Positions 18,997-28,016 are shown, counted from the first letter of the stretch. The stretch: 64,000 nt of DNA from Vibrio diabolicus (GCA_001048675.1 CCKK01000023.1:434001-498000), one strand, 5' to 3'. The notes: a model not told the origin generated them from the sequence alone. Translations and numbers: made by a program.

Positions 18997-19070
18997 TTCA
19001 TAACGAATTAAACGAAATCTTGCACTAAGATCTTCGACTAATTCATAACGAATTAAACGAAATCTTGCAC
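18981..19070 (+). repeat. 45-bp tandem duplication over the tuf 3' end
   Basis: Positions 18981-19025 are repeated exactly at 19026-19070. The unit covers the last five codons and stop of tuf plus about 30 bp of downstream sequence. With the 5' duplication it brackets the gene precisely. Confidence 0.97.
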
Positions 19071-19100
19071 TCTTCTTCTTTATGAAGAAAGCGCATCGAG

Positions 19101-19127
19101 AAAGGGAAGCTTAGGCTTCCCTTTTTT
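19101..19127 (+). terminator. tuf (str operon) terminator
   Basis: A perfect 10-bp stem, AAAGGGAAGC (19101-19110) with GCTTCCCTTT (19115-19124), has a 4-nt loop and a T-run. Confidence 0.85.
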
Positions 19128-19372
19128 ATATCTAAATTATATTTGGTTATAAGTGTTCGTAGGAAATACGTTAATTTTTTAATTTAAAAACAGAATATTA
19201 CCGGCTCTATTTTTCAACACCTTTAGTCGTAACACCTAACCCTCTGATCTTTGCCTACTGTCACCAAATCTATATAACAAAATATTCTGAACAGGCCTAT
19301 CAATGCGACTGGTAACAAGAACTATTCTTGTTTATATTGGTTGCCACAGGTTAATTTAATAGGTTTTTGAGT
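19128..19372. other. A/T-rich bfd upstream region with a perfect palindrome
   Basis: No coding frame is visible in this stretch. AACAAGAA (19314-19321) and TTCTTGTT (19325-19332) form a perfect 8-bp inverted repeat with a 3-bp centre, about 40 bp before the bfd start. It resembles a repressor operator but does not match the Fur box. The role is unknown. Confidence 0.5.
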
Positions 19373-19561
19373 ATGTACGTTTGTCTTTGCCATGGGGTCT
19401 CCGACAAGAAAATTAGGAAGTTGGCGATAGATGAAGGCGTAACGGATATTAAAGGAATCAAAAAATGCACAGCATTGGGCAGCCAATGTGGTAAGTGCAT
19501 CAGACAGGCCAAGGATATTTTAGCGGAAACCAGTTACACGGTATTCAAACAAGCTAGCTAA
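19373..19561 (+). CDS. bfd: Bacterioferritin-associated ferredoxin Bfd
   Basis: Small [2Fe-2S] protein that reduces the bacterioferritin core to release iron. It is 62 residues from the ATG at 19373 (MYVCLCHGVSDKKI); a TTG two codons earlier is a weaker alternative. Cluster ligands C4, C6, C39 and C42 (CLC and CGKC) are present, with an additional C32. It lies about 100 bp before bfr, its physiological partner. Confidence 0.94.
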   Translation: MYVCLCHGVSDKKIRKLAIDEGVTDIKGIKKCTALGSQCGKCIRQAKDILAETSYTVFKQAS

Positions 19562-19662
19562 TTACTGTGAGCATGCGGTAATTAAGTAATTATTTGCCTA
19601 GCGTTTTGACACCTTCTCATTTGCTTCTACATTTAAATGAAGCTAAAGAGGAGGTTTTTGTC

Positions 19663-20139
19663 ATGAAAGGCGATCCAATCATCATCCAACATCTCAATAA
19701 AGTGCTCGGAAATGAGCTCATCGCTATTAATCAGTATTTTCTTCATGCTCGAATGTATAAGGACTGGGGGTTAAAGCACCTAGCAGATAAGGAATATCAC
19801 GAATCTATCGATGAGATGAAACATGCCGATCATCTGATTGAGCGTATTTTGTTTCTTGAGGGCTTACCTAATTTACAAGATTTAGGCAAGTTGATGATAG
19901 GTGAAGACACTAAAGAAATGCTCGAGTGTGACTTAAAGCTTGAAATGGCCGCCATTCCAGATTTAAAAGATGCGATTGCCTATGCTGAAGACATTCGAGA
20001 CTATGTGTCTCGCGATCTGTTTCAAGATATTCTTGAAGATGAAGAAGAGCATGTTGATTGGCTAGAGACGCAACTTGGCTTGATTGAAATGTCTGGCATT
20101 GAGAACTACCTCCAAGCGCAATACGTAGACGAAGAGTAA
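19663..20139 (+). CDS. bfr: Bacterioferritin
   Basis: Haem-containing 24-mer iron-storage protein with ferroxidase activity, 158 residues. The start MKGDPIIIQHLNKVLGNELIAINQYF at 19663 has AGAGGAGG upstream. Ferroxidase ligands are E18, E51, H54, E94, E127 and H130, and the haem-binding Met52 lies in the ESIDEMKHADH segment. It works with bfd just upstream. A hairpin at 20182-20207 follows. Confidence 0.95.
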   Translation: MKGDPIIIQHLNKVLGNELIAINQYFLHARMYKDWGLKHLADKEYHESIDEMKHADHLIERILFLEGLPNLQDLGKLMIGEDTKEMLECDLKLEMAAIPDLKDAIAYAEDIRDYVSRDLFQDILEDEEEHVDWLETQLGLIEMSGIENYLQAQYVDEE

Positions 20140-20181
20140 TAACGTCCAGGATTTTGCGCACTTCAATTGTAAGAAGAAAAG

Positions 20182-20207
20182 AGCACCTGACTCGAAAATC
20201 AGGTGCT
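20182..20207 (+). terminator. Possible bfr terminator hairpin
   Basis: AGCACCTGA (20182-20190) pairs perfectly with TCAGGTGCT (20199-20207). There is no clear T-run after it, so termination is only probable. Confidence 0.45.
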
Positions 20208-20341
20208 TATCCCCGCTATCTGGTCTAATCTCTTTTATTATCGGCTTTTTAAGGATATTGCTCGCAATCTTGCCTATGAAGTTTGATTTCTATCCGATAG
20301 AATTTATCCCCCTTACCTAAAAATAAAAAAGAGAAACGTCC

Positions 20342-21619
20342 ATGTCTGAAGACAATCGCCAAGCAGCCACTCCAGAAGAAGAACATCGCCAAAAAGCATT
20401 GGATTACCATGCTTATCCAACTCCAGGGAAGATTGCTGTCGAATTGACAAAGCCTGCGGAAACGGCGGGTGATCTTGCCCTTGCTTACAGCCCAGGTGTT
20501 GCAGAACCAGTGCGTGAAATCGCACAAAACCCTGATAACGTGTACAAGTACACAGCGAAAGGCAACATGGTTGCTGTTATTTCTAACGGTACCGCTATCC
20601 TGGGTCTAGGTAACCTAGGTCCACTTGCATCTAAGCCAGTGATGGAAGGTAAAGCGTTATTGTTTAAACGTTTTGCAGGTCTTGACTCGATTGATATTGA
20701 AGTTAAGCACCGCACGATCGATGAATTTGTTGATACTGTTGCAAGCATTGCAGACACCTTTGGTGGTATCAACCTTGAAGATATTAAAGCACCAGATTGT
20801 TTTGAGATTGAAAAGCGTCTAATTGAGCGTTGTGATGTACCAGTATTCCACGATGATCAGCACGGTACTGCGATTGTAACGGCGGCAGGCATGCTGAACG
20901 CGATCGAACTTCAAGGTAAGAAGCTTGAAGACTCAACGATCGTTTGTCTTGGCGCTGGCGCTGCAGCCGTTGCGTGTATGGAGCTGCTGATTAAATGTGG
21001 TGCAATGCGCGAAAAAATTTACATGCTGGATCGTAAAGGTGTGATCCACACTCGTCGTGATGATCTTAATGAATACAAGCAGCTATTCGCAAACAACACG
21101 GACAAACGCACATTAGAAGACGTGATTGAAGGCGCGGATCTGTTCCTAGGTGTATCTGGTCCAAACCTATTGCCAGCGGAAGCGTTGAAGCTGATGGCAG
21201 ATAAGCCAATCGTATTTGCATGTTCGAATCCAGATCCTGAAATTAAGCCGGAACTTGCCCACGCTGTTCGTGATGATTTGATCATGGGGACTGGCCGTAG
21301 TGATTACCCGAACCAAGTAAACAACGTATTGTGTTTCCCATTCATCTTCCGTGGTGCTCTTGATGTGCGCGCAAGTGAAATCAATGATGAAATGAAACTT
21401 GCAGCCGTTGAGGCGATTCGTGAGCTAGCAAAAGAGCCTGTACCTGAAACTGTATTGAAGGCCGCAGGCGTCGATAAGCTTGAGTTTGGTGCAGACTACA
21501 TCATTCCAAAACCAATGGATTCACGTTTACTACCACGTGTTGCAAAAGCTGTGGCTCAGGCGGCAGTTGATTCAGGTGTTGCTCGTATCGAGATGCCTGA
21601 AAACTACATGGCAGAGTAA
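20342..21619 (+). CDS. maeB: Malic enzyme (oxaloacetate-decarboxylating malate dehydrogenase), short form
   Basis: Converts malate to pyruvate and CO2 with reduction of NAD(P)+. The 425-residue protein has the malic N-domain (YHAYPTPGKIAVELTKP, AYSPGVAEPVREI, TAILGLGNLGPLASKPVMEGK) and the NAD-binding domain (CLGAGAAAVACMELL, VSGPNLL, FACSNPDPEIKPELA, GRSDYPNQVNNVLCFP). It is the short type; the C-terminal phosphotransacetylase-like domain of E. coli MaeB is absent. It is monocistronic and converges on metJ across a strong terminator. The cofactor preference cannot be read with confidence. Confidence 0.9.
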   Translation: MSEDNRQAATPEEEHRQKALDYHAYPTPGKIAVELTKPAETAGDLALAYSPGVAEPVREIAQNPDNVYKYTAKGNMVAVISNGTAILGLGNLGPLASKPVMEGKALLFKRFAGLDSIDIEVKHRTIDEFVDTVASIADTFGGINLEDIKAPDCFEIEKRLIERCDVPVFHDDQHGTAIVTAAGMLNAIELQGKKLEDSTIVCLGAGAAAVACMELLIKCGAMREKIYMLDRKGVIHTRRDDLNEYKQLFANNTDKRTLEDVIEGADLFLGVSGPNLLPAEALKLMADKPIVFACSNPDPEIKPELAHAVRDDLIMGTGRSDYPNQVNNVLCFPFIFRGALDVRASEINDEMKLAAVEAIRELAKEPVPETVLKAAGVDKLEFGADYIIPKPMDSRLLPRVAKAVAQAAVDSGVARIEMPENYMAE

Positions 21620-21643
21620 TATATCTATTAGATGTGATGTAAC

Positions 21644-21675
21644 AAAAAATGGGACGCAATCGCGTCCCATTTTTT
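21644..21675. terminator. Bidirectional terminator between maeB and metJ
   Basis: ATGGGACGC (21649-21657, overlapping the A-run) pairs with GCGTCCCAT around a 4-nt loop, with A-run and T-run on the two sides. It lies between convergent genes. Confidence 0.88.
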
Positions 21676-21732
21676 ATATCATTCTTTTGGCTCGAGATAA
21701 GAATTGCTATCAGAAGCCTCCAGTCTCGCTTT

Positions 21733-22054
21733 TTACTCTTCGTCAAACGACTCAAATTCGATGCCCATTTCGGTCATCAGTGCTTTTACTTCTGTTGGAA
21801 TATCATCTGGACGGTCTTTACGAAGGTCTTCATCTGTTGGAAGTGGCTGACCTGTATACGCGTGCAAAAATGCTTCGCATAGTAATTCACTATTGGTTGC
21901 ATGGCGTAAGTTATTTATCTGACGGCGAGTACGCTCATCAGTTAGCACTTTTAAAACTTTTAGCGGGATAGAGACGGTAATTTTTTTTACTTTGTTCGCT
22001 TTTTTTGCCGTGCTCTGCATATGGGCTAATGTATTCGCCATTCCAGTCAGCCAT
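21733..22054 (-). pseudogene. metJ: Methionine regulon repressor MetJ, frameshifted near the N-terminus
   Basis: Ribbon-helix-helix repressor using S-adenosylmethionine as corepressor. The family N-terminus MADWNGEYISPYAEHGKKSEQ is encoded from the ATG at 22052-22054. The conserved body VKKITVSIPLKVLKVLTDERTRRQINNLRHATNSELL lies in another frame and ends EFESFDEE. The break is one extra base at the short T-run 21991-21993 on the plus strand. Correcting it gives 106 residues, against 105 in E. coli. An uncorrected reading frame would begin with a spurious MQWLTGMANT leader. It is divergent from metB, whose operator lies between. Confidence 0.9.
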
Positions 22055-22128
22055 TGCACACCTTCATTTATGTAATCGGTTAAAATAATTTAGGTGCTGA
22101 TTTTAGCTGCATTTACCGCCATAAGCAA

Positions 22129-22160
22129 AGACATATAGACGTCTAGAAGTGTTGACGTCT
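22129..22160. promoter_or_regulatory. MetJ operator: four tandem met boxes (metJ-metB)
   Basis: Four consecutive 8-mers, AGACATAT, AGACGTCT, AGAAGTGT and TGACGTCT, run without gaps. The second is the perfect met-box consensus. They lie between divergent metJ and metB, where the MetJ repressor with S-adenosylmethionine would bind cooperatively. Confidence 0.9.
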
Positions 22161-22278
22161 CATTTTTTGACGAGTAAAGTGAACAGAACAGCAAAGGAAG
22201 CGTGTTGATCACTTTATTTTACTCATTAGATATAGCGCATTCCTATTTAGAAGTCATTACCCGTGAAAGGATACACCC

Positions 22279-23442
22279 ATGAGCTCTCGCAAACCTGCGA
22301 CCATTGCAGTACGCACTGGTATTGAATCAGACAGCCAATATCACGCTGTCGTTCCACCTATTTATCTTTCCACTAACTATGGTTTTCCTGCTTTTGGTGA
22401 AGTACCTAAGTATGATTACACGCGATCTGGAAATCCAAACCGCGGACTGTTGGAAAGTGCGTTATCTGAACTCGAGTCTGGAAAAGGAGCGGTTGTCACG
22501 AACTGCGGTACGTCGGCATTAAATTTATGGGTGTCCGCTTTTCTTGGCCCTGATGATCTCATTATTGCTCCTCACGATTGTTATGGCGGCACCTATCGTC
22601 TTTTTAATACCCGAGCCAACAAAGGCGATTTTAAGGTTCAGTTTGTCGATCAATCAGACGAGCAAGCTTTGGATGCAGCATTAGCACAAAAACCAAAACT
22701 CATTTTGCTAGAAACTCCGTCAAACCCTCTGGTTCGCGTAGTGGATATTGCAGCTACCTGTGAAAAAGCGAAACAAGTCGGCGCGTTAGTTGCGGTGGAC
22801 AATACCTTTTTGACACCCGTGTACCAAAAGCCTTTGGACTTGGGCGCAGATTTCGTCATTCACTCCACAACGAAGTATATCAACGGTCATTCAGACGTGA
22901 TTGGTGGCGTGATCATCACCAAAACAGAAGCGCATGCAGAAGAGCTTGCATGGTGGGGCAATTGCATTGGTGCGACTGGCACACCTTTCGATAGTTATAT
23001 GACGTTGCGAGGCATTCGTACACTTGGTGCTCGCATGCGAGTGCATGAAGAGAGTTCACAGCAGGTACTGGCTTATCTCCAGAAGCAAGCGTTAGTTAAA
23101 ACCATTTATCATCCAAGCCTGCCGGAGCACCCGGGTCATGACATTGCTAAAAAGCAGCAAACTGGTTTTGGCTCTATGCTGAGCTTTGAGTTTGCCGGTT
23201 CGTTTGAGCAGTTAAAAGTGTTCGTTAAAGAGCTCCAACTGTTTTCATTGGCTGAGTCATTAGGTGGAGTTGAAAGCTTGATTTGTCATCCGGCATCCAT
23301 GACGCATCGCGCTATGGGAGAGGAAGCACTTGCAGATGCGGGGGTGTCGCATCAACTATTGCGTTTGTCTGTCGGCTTGGAAGATGCACAAGATCTCATC
23401 ACAGATTTAGAGCAAGCATTCGCTAAAGCTGCCCAACAATAG
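22279..23442 (+). CDS. metB: Cystathionine gamma-synthase
   Basis: PLP enzyme condensing O-succinylhomoserine with cysteine to cystathionine in methionine synthesis. It has 387 residues. The PLP lysine is in HSTTKYINGHSD at about residue 199, and YTRSGNPNR, NCGTSALNL and ETPSNPLVRVVDI are family hallmarks. ATG 22279 follows GAAAGGATA. metL starts 12 bp downstream. Four met boxes upstream indicate MetJ repression. Confidence 0.95.
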   Translation: MSSRKPATIAVRTGIESDSQYHAVVPPIYLSTNYGFPAFGEVPKYDYTRSGNPNRGLLESALSELESGKGAVVTNCGTSALNLWVSAFLGPDDLIIAPHDCYGGTYRLFNTRANKGDFKVQFVDQSDEQALDAALAQKPKLILLETPSNPLVRVVDIAATCEKAKQVGALVAVDNTFLTPVYQKPLDLGADFVIHSTTKYINGHSDVIGGVIITKTEAHAEELAWWGNCIGATGTPFDSYMTLRGIRTLGARMRVHEESSQQVLAYLQKQALVKTIYHPSLPEHPGHDIAKKQQTGFGSMLSFEFAGSFEQLKVFVKELQLFSLAESLGGVESLICHPASMTHRAMGEEALADAGVSHQLLRLSVGLEDAQDLITDLEQAFAKAAQQ

Positions 23443-23454
23443 GAGACGATAATA

Positions 23455-25864
23455 ATGACTTTACAACGTCAGCTGCATAAGTTTGGTGGCAGTAGCTTAG
23501 CAAACCCAGAATGCTATTTACGCGTTGTGGATATTCTTAAGGAGTATTCGACGGAAAATGATCTTGTGGTCGTCTCGGCGGCAGGAAAAACCACTAACCG
23601 CTTGATTGAGTTCCTGGAAGGGCTAGACAAAGATGGCCGAATCGCGCATGAAGCACTTCAAAGCCTAAGGCAGTTCCAAACGGAGCTAATAGAAAACTTG
23701 TTGGAAAATGAAGTACAAGAAGAGCTATTAGCGTTACTGCATGATGAGTTCAGTACCTTATCTGAGCTGACAGCACCACTCACTGGCGCGCAAAAAGCCG
23801 CGGTACTAGGACACGGAGAAGTTTGGTCTGCTCGCCTATTGGCCGCGTTATTATCTCAACGTTCTATCCCCGCTGTTGCACAAGATGCACGAGCGTTTTT
23901 ACGTGCGGAAGCCGGGACTCAACCTGAAGTTGATCGCGCTCGTTCATATCCTTTGATAAAAGAAGTTCTCGCGCAACACAATCATAAACGTGTGGTAATT
24001 ACTGGCTTTATGGCTCAGAACGAGGCGGGCGAAACCATTTTACTTGGTCGTAATGGCTCTGACTATTCTGCAACTGTCATTGGTGCTCTGGCTGAAGTGA
24101 GCAAGGTCACCATTTGGAGTGACGTTGCCGGTGTCTATAGTGCCGATCCGCGTTTGGTGGCAGACGCGTGTCTGTTACCGTTACTTCGATTGGATGAAGC
24201 CAGCGAACTCGCCCGTTTAGCCGCCCCAGTCCTACACAGTCGTACACTTCAGCCTGTGGCGCAAAGTACTATGGATCTCAACCTCAAGTGTAGCTATCTG
24301 CCGGAATCGGGTTCTACTCGTATTGAGCGTGTCTTAGCGTCTGGCCGTGGCGCTAAAATTATTACCTCGCTGGATGATGTTTTATTGGTGCAGCTGTCTT
24401 TCATGCATGGGCACGACTTCGAAAAAACACAGAATGATGTATTACAAGCGTTGCAGCGAGCGCAATTGGAGCCATTGGCATTTGAGGCACAGCCCGATCA
24501 ACACACGTTGCGCTTGGCGTATACCGCAGAAATTGCCGGTGGCGCACTGAAACACTTACAAGAGCTTGCGGTTGAAGCGGAGATTAAGCTCAAAGAAGGC
24601 TACTCGCTCTTAGCGGCAGTAGGCGCTGGCGTTACGAAAAACGCCAACCATTGTTTTGGTTTTTATCAGAAGTTAAAACACTCTCCGGTTGAATTTATTT
24701 CTGAAACTGAGTCGGGGCTGAGTTTAGTCGCCGTTTTGCGTCGTACTGATACCGAAGTGTTGGTTCAAACGATTCATAGCCAGTTGTTCCAAGCGCAAAA
24801 GCGCGTGGCGGTGGCTTTATGTGGCAAGGGCAACATTGGTTCTAGTTGGTTAAATCTATTTGCAACTCAAAAAGGTGAACTCGAAAAACGTCATGGAATG
24901 AGCTTTGACCTTGTCGCGGTCGTGGATAGTCAAACCTACTGGTTCGATGAGCAAGGTATTGATGCAGCAAGTGTTGCTGAACGATTTGATGATGAAAGCC
25001 TAGCAAACGATGGATCTTGGTTGACTCACTTAGGAGCGCTAAAAAATTACGATGAAGCCGTAGTGCTTGATGTGACAGCGAGTAAAGACTTAGCTCAGCG
25101 CTATGTAGAAATTGCGCAGCAGGGCATTCATTTGATTTCCGCTAACAAAGTGGCGGGTTCGGCAGATAGCCAGTATTACCATCAGGTTCAAGATGCATTC
25201 GCTAAAATTGGTCGTTATTGGCTGTACAACGCGACGGTTGGTGCGGGGTTACCAATAAACCATACCGTGCGAGATCTACGTGAAAGTGGGGATGAGATCG
25301 TTGCTCTATCGGGTATTTTCTCAGGGACGTTATCATGGTTATTCCAACAATTTGACGGCTCAGTACCATTTAATGATTTAGTCGACCTCGCTTGGCAGCA
25401 AGGTTTAACAGAGCCTGATCCTCGTTCTGATTTAGATGGTTCAGATGTGATGCGTAAGCTGGTTATCTTGGCTCGAGAATCTGGTCTCGATATTGAGCCG
25501 GGCAGCGTTAAGGTTGAATCTCTGGTACCAGAAGAATTAACAGAACTTAGTATAGATGACTTCTTCGATAACGGAGGGCTGTTGAGTGAAATACTTCAAG
25601 AGCGCCTGACAAAAGCACAGAGAAACGATCAAGTGCTTCGCTACGTTGCGCGTTTAAGAAAAAAATGGTAAAGCGACGGTGGGAGTAGAAGCGTTATCTC
25701 GTGAACATGCGCTCGCCAACCTACTGCCGTGCGACAACATTTTTGCCATTGAAAGTAAGTGGTACAAAGATAACCCACTCGTTATTCGAGGGCCTGGCGC
25801 AGGAAGAGAAGTGACAGCCGGCGCGATTCAATCCGACCTCAACCGATTAGCCGGTTTATTCTAA
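23455..25864 (+). pseudogene. metL: Bifunctional aspartokinase II / homoserine dehydrogenase II, frameshifted
   Basis: Catalyses the first and third steps from aspartate to homoserine for methionine. Residues about 10-290 are the aspartokinase domain (HKFGGSSLANPECY, LLGRNGSDYSAT), followed by a regulatory linker and a homoserine dehydrogenase domain from about 450 (VALCGKGNIGSSWL, SANKVAGS, YNATVGAGLPI). The frame breaks at a seven-A run near 25658-25664, ending RLRKKW. With six As it continues KNGKATVGVEAL to FAIESKWYKDNPLVIRGPGAG and the stop at 25864, about 802 residues. Likely a homopolymer error. It forms an operon with metB. Confidence 0.9.
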
Positions 25865-25881
25865 AGTTGCGAGATACCTAA

Positions 25882-25908
25882 AACCCTGGAACCCGACCAG
25901 GGTTTTTT
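25882..25908 (+). terminator. metBL terminator
   Basis: AACCCTGG (25882-25889) pairs perfectly with CCAGGGTT (25897-25904), followed by six Ts. Confidence 0.8.
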
Positions 25909-26055
25909 ATTTTTCCTTCAGTGCCATACTGAAGTATCGGCTTGTGATAAGTGGTGAAATAACGTTCAAGTAATAACTTGAACTATCCTCATCATTAACT
26001 TGAGAAAAATTCATAATTACAAGGTTGACATTAAATCGTATTCAATACATCCTGT

Positions 26056-26079
26056 AGACATATAGACGTCTAAACGTCG
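26056..26079 (+). promoter_or_regulatory. MetJ operator: met boxes upstream of metF
   Basis: Three contiguous 8-mers, AGACATAT, AGACGTCT and AAACGTCG, lie about 50 bp before metF. The first two are identical to the first two boxes before metB. Confidence 0.88.
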
Positions 26080-26125
26080 ATTTAAGGAATTTGTTTTCGT
26101 GGCGGAGTGCCACAGGGAGAGTAAG

Positions 26126-27029
26126 ATGGGATACACGCACGCAGGCCATATTGACGCCTTGAACCAGAATATTGCTGAGTTGTCAGACAACATCAATGTA
26201 TCATTTGAGTTTTTTCCACCAAGCAGCGCTAAGATGGAAGAGACACTCTGGAATTCAGTGCACCGTCTTAAAACGCTCCAACCTAAATTTGTTTCTGTGA
26301 CTTACGGCGCTAACTCTGGCGAGCGTGACAGAACGCACTCCATCATTAAAGAAATCAAAGCAACAACCGGATTGGTTGCTGCTCCTCACCTCACTTGTAT
26401 TGATGCGACTCGCGAAGAGTTGATTAATATTGCCGATGATTACTGGAATAATGGCATTGAAAATATCGTTGCTCTGCGTGGTGATATTCCTCCTGGTGGC
26501 GGTGCGCCTGACATGTATGCCTCGGATCTGGTTGAGCTGCTGAAATCACGTCACGATTTTGATATCTCAGTAGCCGCGTTTCCTGAGGTTCACCCTGAAG
26601 CTAAAAGTGCGCAGTCTGACTTATTGAACCTAAAACGTAAGGTTGATGCAGGCGCAAACCGTGCAATTACTCAGTTTCTTTTTTGACGTCGAGTCTTACC
26701 TTCGTTTCCGCGATCGCTGTGTGGCGGCAGGAATTGATGTGGAAATTGTCCCTGGTATTTTGCCAGTGTCGAACTTTAAGCAAGCCTCTCGCTTTGCTGC
26801 GCAGAACAATGTGAAAGTACCAGGCTGGATGAGTAAACAGTTCGAAGGCTTGGATGATGATCCGGTGACTCGTCAGCTTGTGGGAGCAAGCCAAGCTATT
26901 GATATGGTGCGCGTACTTAGTCGTGAAGGCGTTAAGGATTTCCACTTCTACACCCTAAACCGTGCAGAGATGACTTACGCTTTATGTCATACGCTAGGCG
27001 TTCGTCCTCGCGCTGCAGTAGGTGCATAA
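26126..27029 (+). pseudogene. metF: 5,10-methylenetetrahydrofolate reductase, frameshifted
   Basis: FAD enzyme that makes 5-methyl-tetrahydrofolate for methionine synthase. The ATG at 26126 (MGYTHAGHIDALNQN) with GGGAGAG upstream is preferred over an earlier GTG. Landmarks are FEFFPPSSAKME, VTYGANSG, HLTCIDATREE, ALRGDIPPGG and, after the break, FDVESYLRFRDRC and HFYTLNRAEMTYA. The break follows ITQF, where the six-T run at 26679-26684 sits three bases after another T-run; one T fewer restores ITQFFFDVE and a 300-residue product. Probably a sequencing error. It is MetJ-regulated by the upstream boxes. Confidence 0.9.
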
Positions 27030-27047
27030 ATCGGGTTTCAAAAAGAC

Positions 27048-27076
27048 AAAAGGCTTGCCGAGTGGCAAGCCTTTTT
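27048..27076. terminator. Terminator between metF and aphA
   Basis: AAGGCTTGCC pairs with GGCAAGCCTT around a 4-nt loop, flanked by As and Ts. It is shared by two convergent genes. Confidence 0.85.
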
Positions 27077-27099
27077 CGTTGTATCAAAGTAAAAGGAAA

Positions 27100-27639
27100 T
27101 TAACCAATCACTTCAAGTTCTGTTAGGACTTCTTCAGCCCACGTGATCCACGTTTCACGTAACAGTAGGTTACGACGAAGCGTTAAACGCTCTAGGCGAG
27201 CTTGTTTGTCTAAAGTTGACGGCGTTGCGTAGTAAGCAGCTTCAATTTCTTTGTAGTGAGAAACCAGTTTGCGAGACTCTTCAACCAGTTCGGCGAGTTG
27301 ATCACGGAAAGGTGTTGATGGTTGAACGGCACATGCCATCAATTTCGCTGAAAATTCATCACGAACAGTCGGGTGTGCAGTTGGTTGATCAAACCATTCT
27401 CCTAAAGCGCTGCGACCAGCATCTGTGATGGAGTAAACCTTACGGTCTGGTTTGCCTTCTTGGGGTTCTAATACGCAAGTAACCAGCTCTTTCTCGGCCA
27501 TTTTATTGAGTTCACGGTACACTTGTTGGTGGCTTGCTTTCCAGAAGTAACCGATGCTAGCAGAGAATTCTTTAGTGATATCGTAACCGGTTGCGTCGCG
27601 AGTGCTAAGAACAGTTAAGATTACGTGTGGTAATGACAT
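27100..27639 (-). CDS. aphA: Quorum-sensing / virulence regulator AphA (PadR family)
   Basis: PadR-type winged-helix regulator that is the low-cell-density master regulator of Vibrio quorum sensing and activates virulence genes in V. cholerae. The ATG at 27637-27639 gives MSLPHVILTVLSTRDATGYD, the known AphA N-terminus; an upstream in-frame start is discounted. Residues 1-85 form the winged helix (SIGYFWKASHQQVYRELNKM, QEGKPDRKVYSIT). Residues about 100-179 form the antiparallel coiled-coil dimerisation arm (QLAELVEESRKLVSHYKEIEAAYY). 179 residues. It is controlled in the genus by LuxR/HapR/OpaR and Qrr sRNAs; a possible Qrr-pairing segment is seen upstream. Confidence 0.96.
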   Translation of the reverse strand: MSLPHVILTVLSTRDATGYDITKEFSASIGYFWKASHQQVYRELNKMAEKELVTCVLEPQEGKPDRKVYSITDAGRSALGEWFDQPTAHPTVRDEFSAKLMACAVQPSTPFRDQLAELVEESRKLVSHYKEIEAAYYATPSTLDKQARLERLTLRRNLLLRETWITWAEEVLTELEVIG

Positions 27640-28016
27640 GTCTTCAATCCAAATGGTCAATAAACTTGTAAACAAGCTACTTATACTTTCAGCTGTGCTC
27701 TTTCTGGCACTTGAGTTTTTTAATGTATAAGTAGCACCAACAATGTTGGTCCTGTCACCTTAAAGCCGTTTATCACCTAGAGAGATGGGGAGTCCCATCA
27801 TGGCTGGAGCAGGTATGATTGGATTTATGAGCTCTCAGCAGGCAAGTAGTATATAAATAATAAGCATGAAGTGGAATAGTAGGACAAAATTACCCTAAAA
27901 AACTAACATAATAATCAATAGTGTTAACTTGTGGTTTTTTATTCTTTTTGTGTGGTAATTTTTGGGTTTTTTATAGTTTATTAAACTGCCTTTTGGTTGC
28001 GCAATTATCCAGCGCC
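27640..28016. other. aphA upstream region (leader and promoter)
   Basis: No long coding frame lies between aphA and ppc. A 7-1-7 palindrome ACCAACA-A-TGTTGGT is at 27736-27750. A hairpin GATGGG-GAGT-CCCATC is at 27784-27799 and is followed by an 18-codon plus-strand frame (27800-27856) with a plausible ribosome site. On the minus strand TATTGATTATTATG near 27907-27920 resembles half of a LuxR/OpaR site. All three roles are inferred. Confidence 0.45.

Noticed and set aside
19314..19332. Fur box for bfd-bfr
   Set aside because: The palindrome is perfect but lacks the GATAAT-type units of a Fur site, so it is reported as an unassigned operator.
21480..21971. Plus-strand frame spanning the end of maeB and metJ
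   Set aside because: It runs through a strong terminator and overlaps two real genes in wrong frames.
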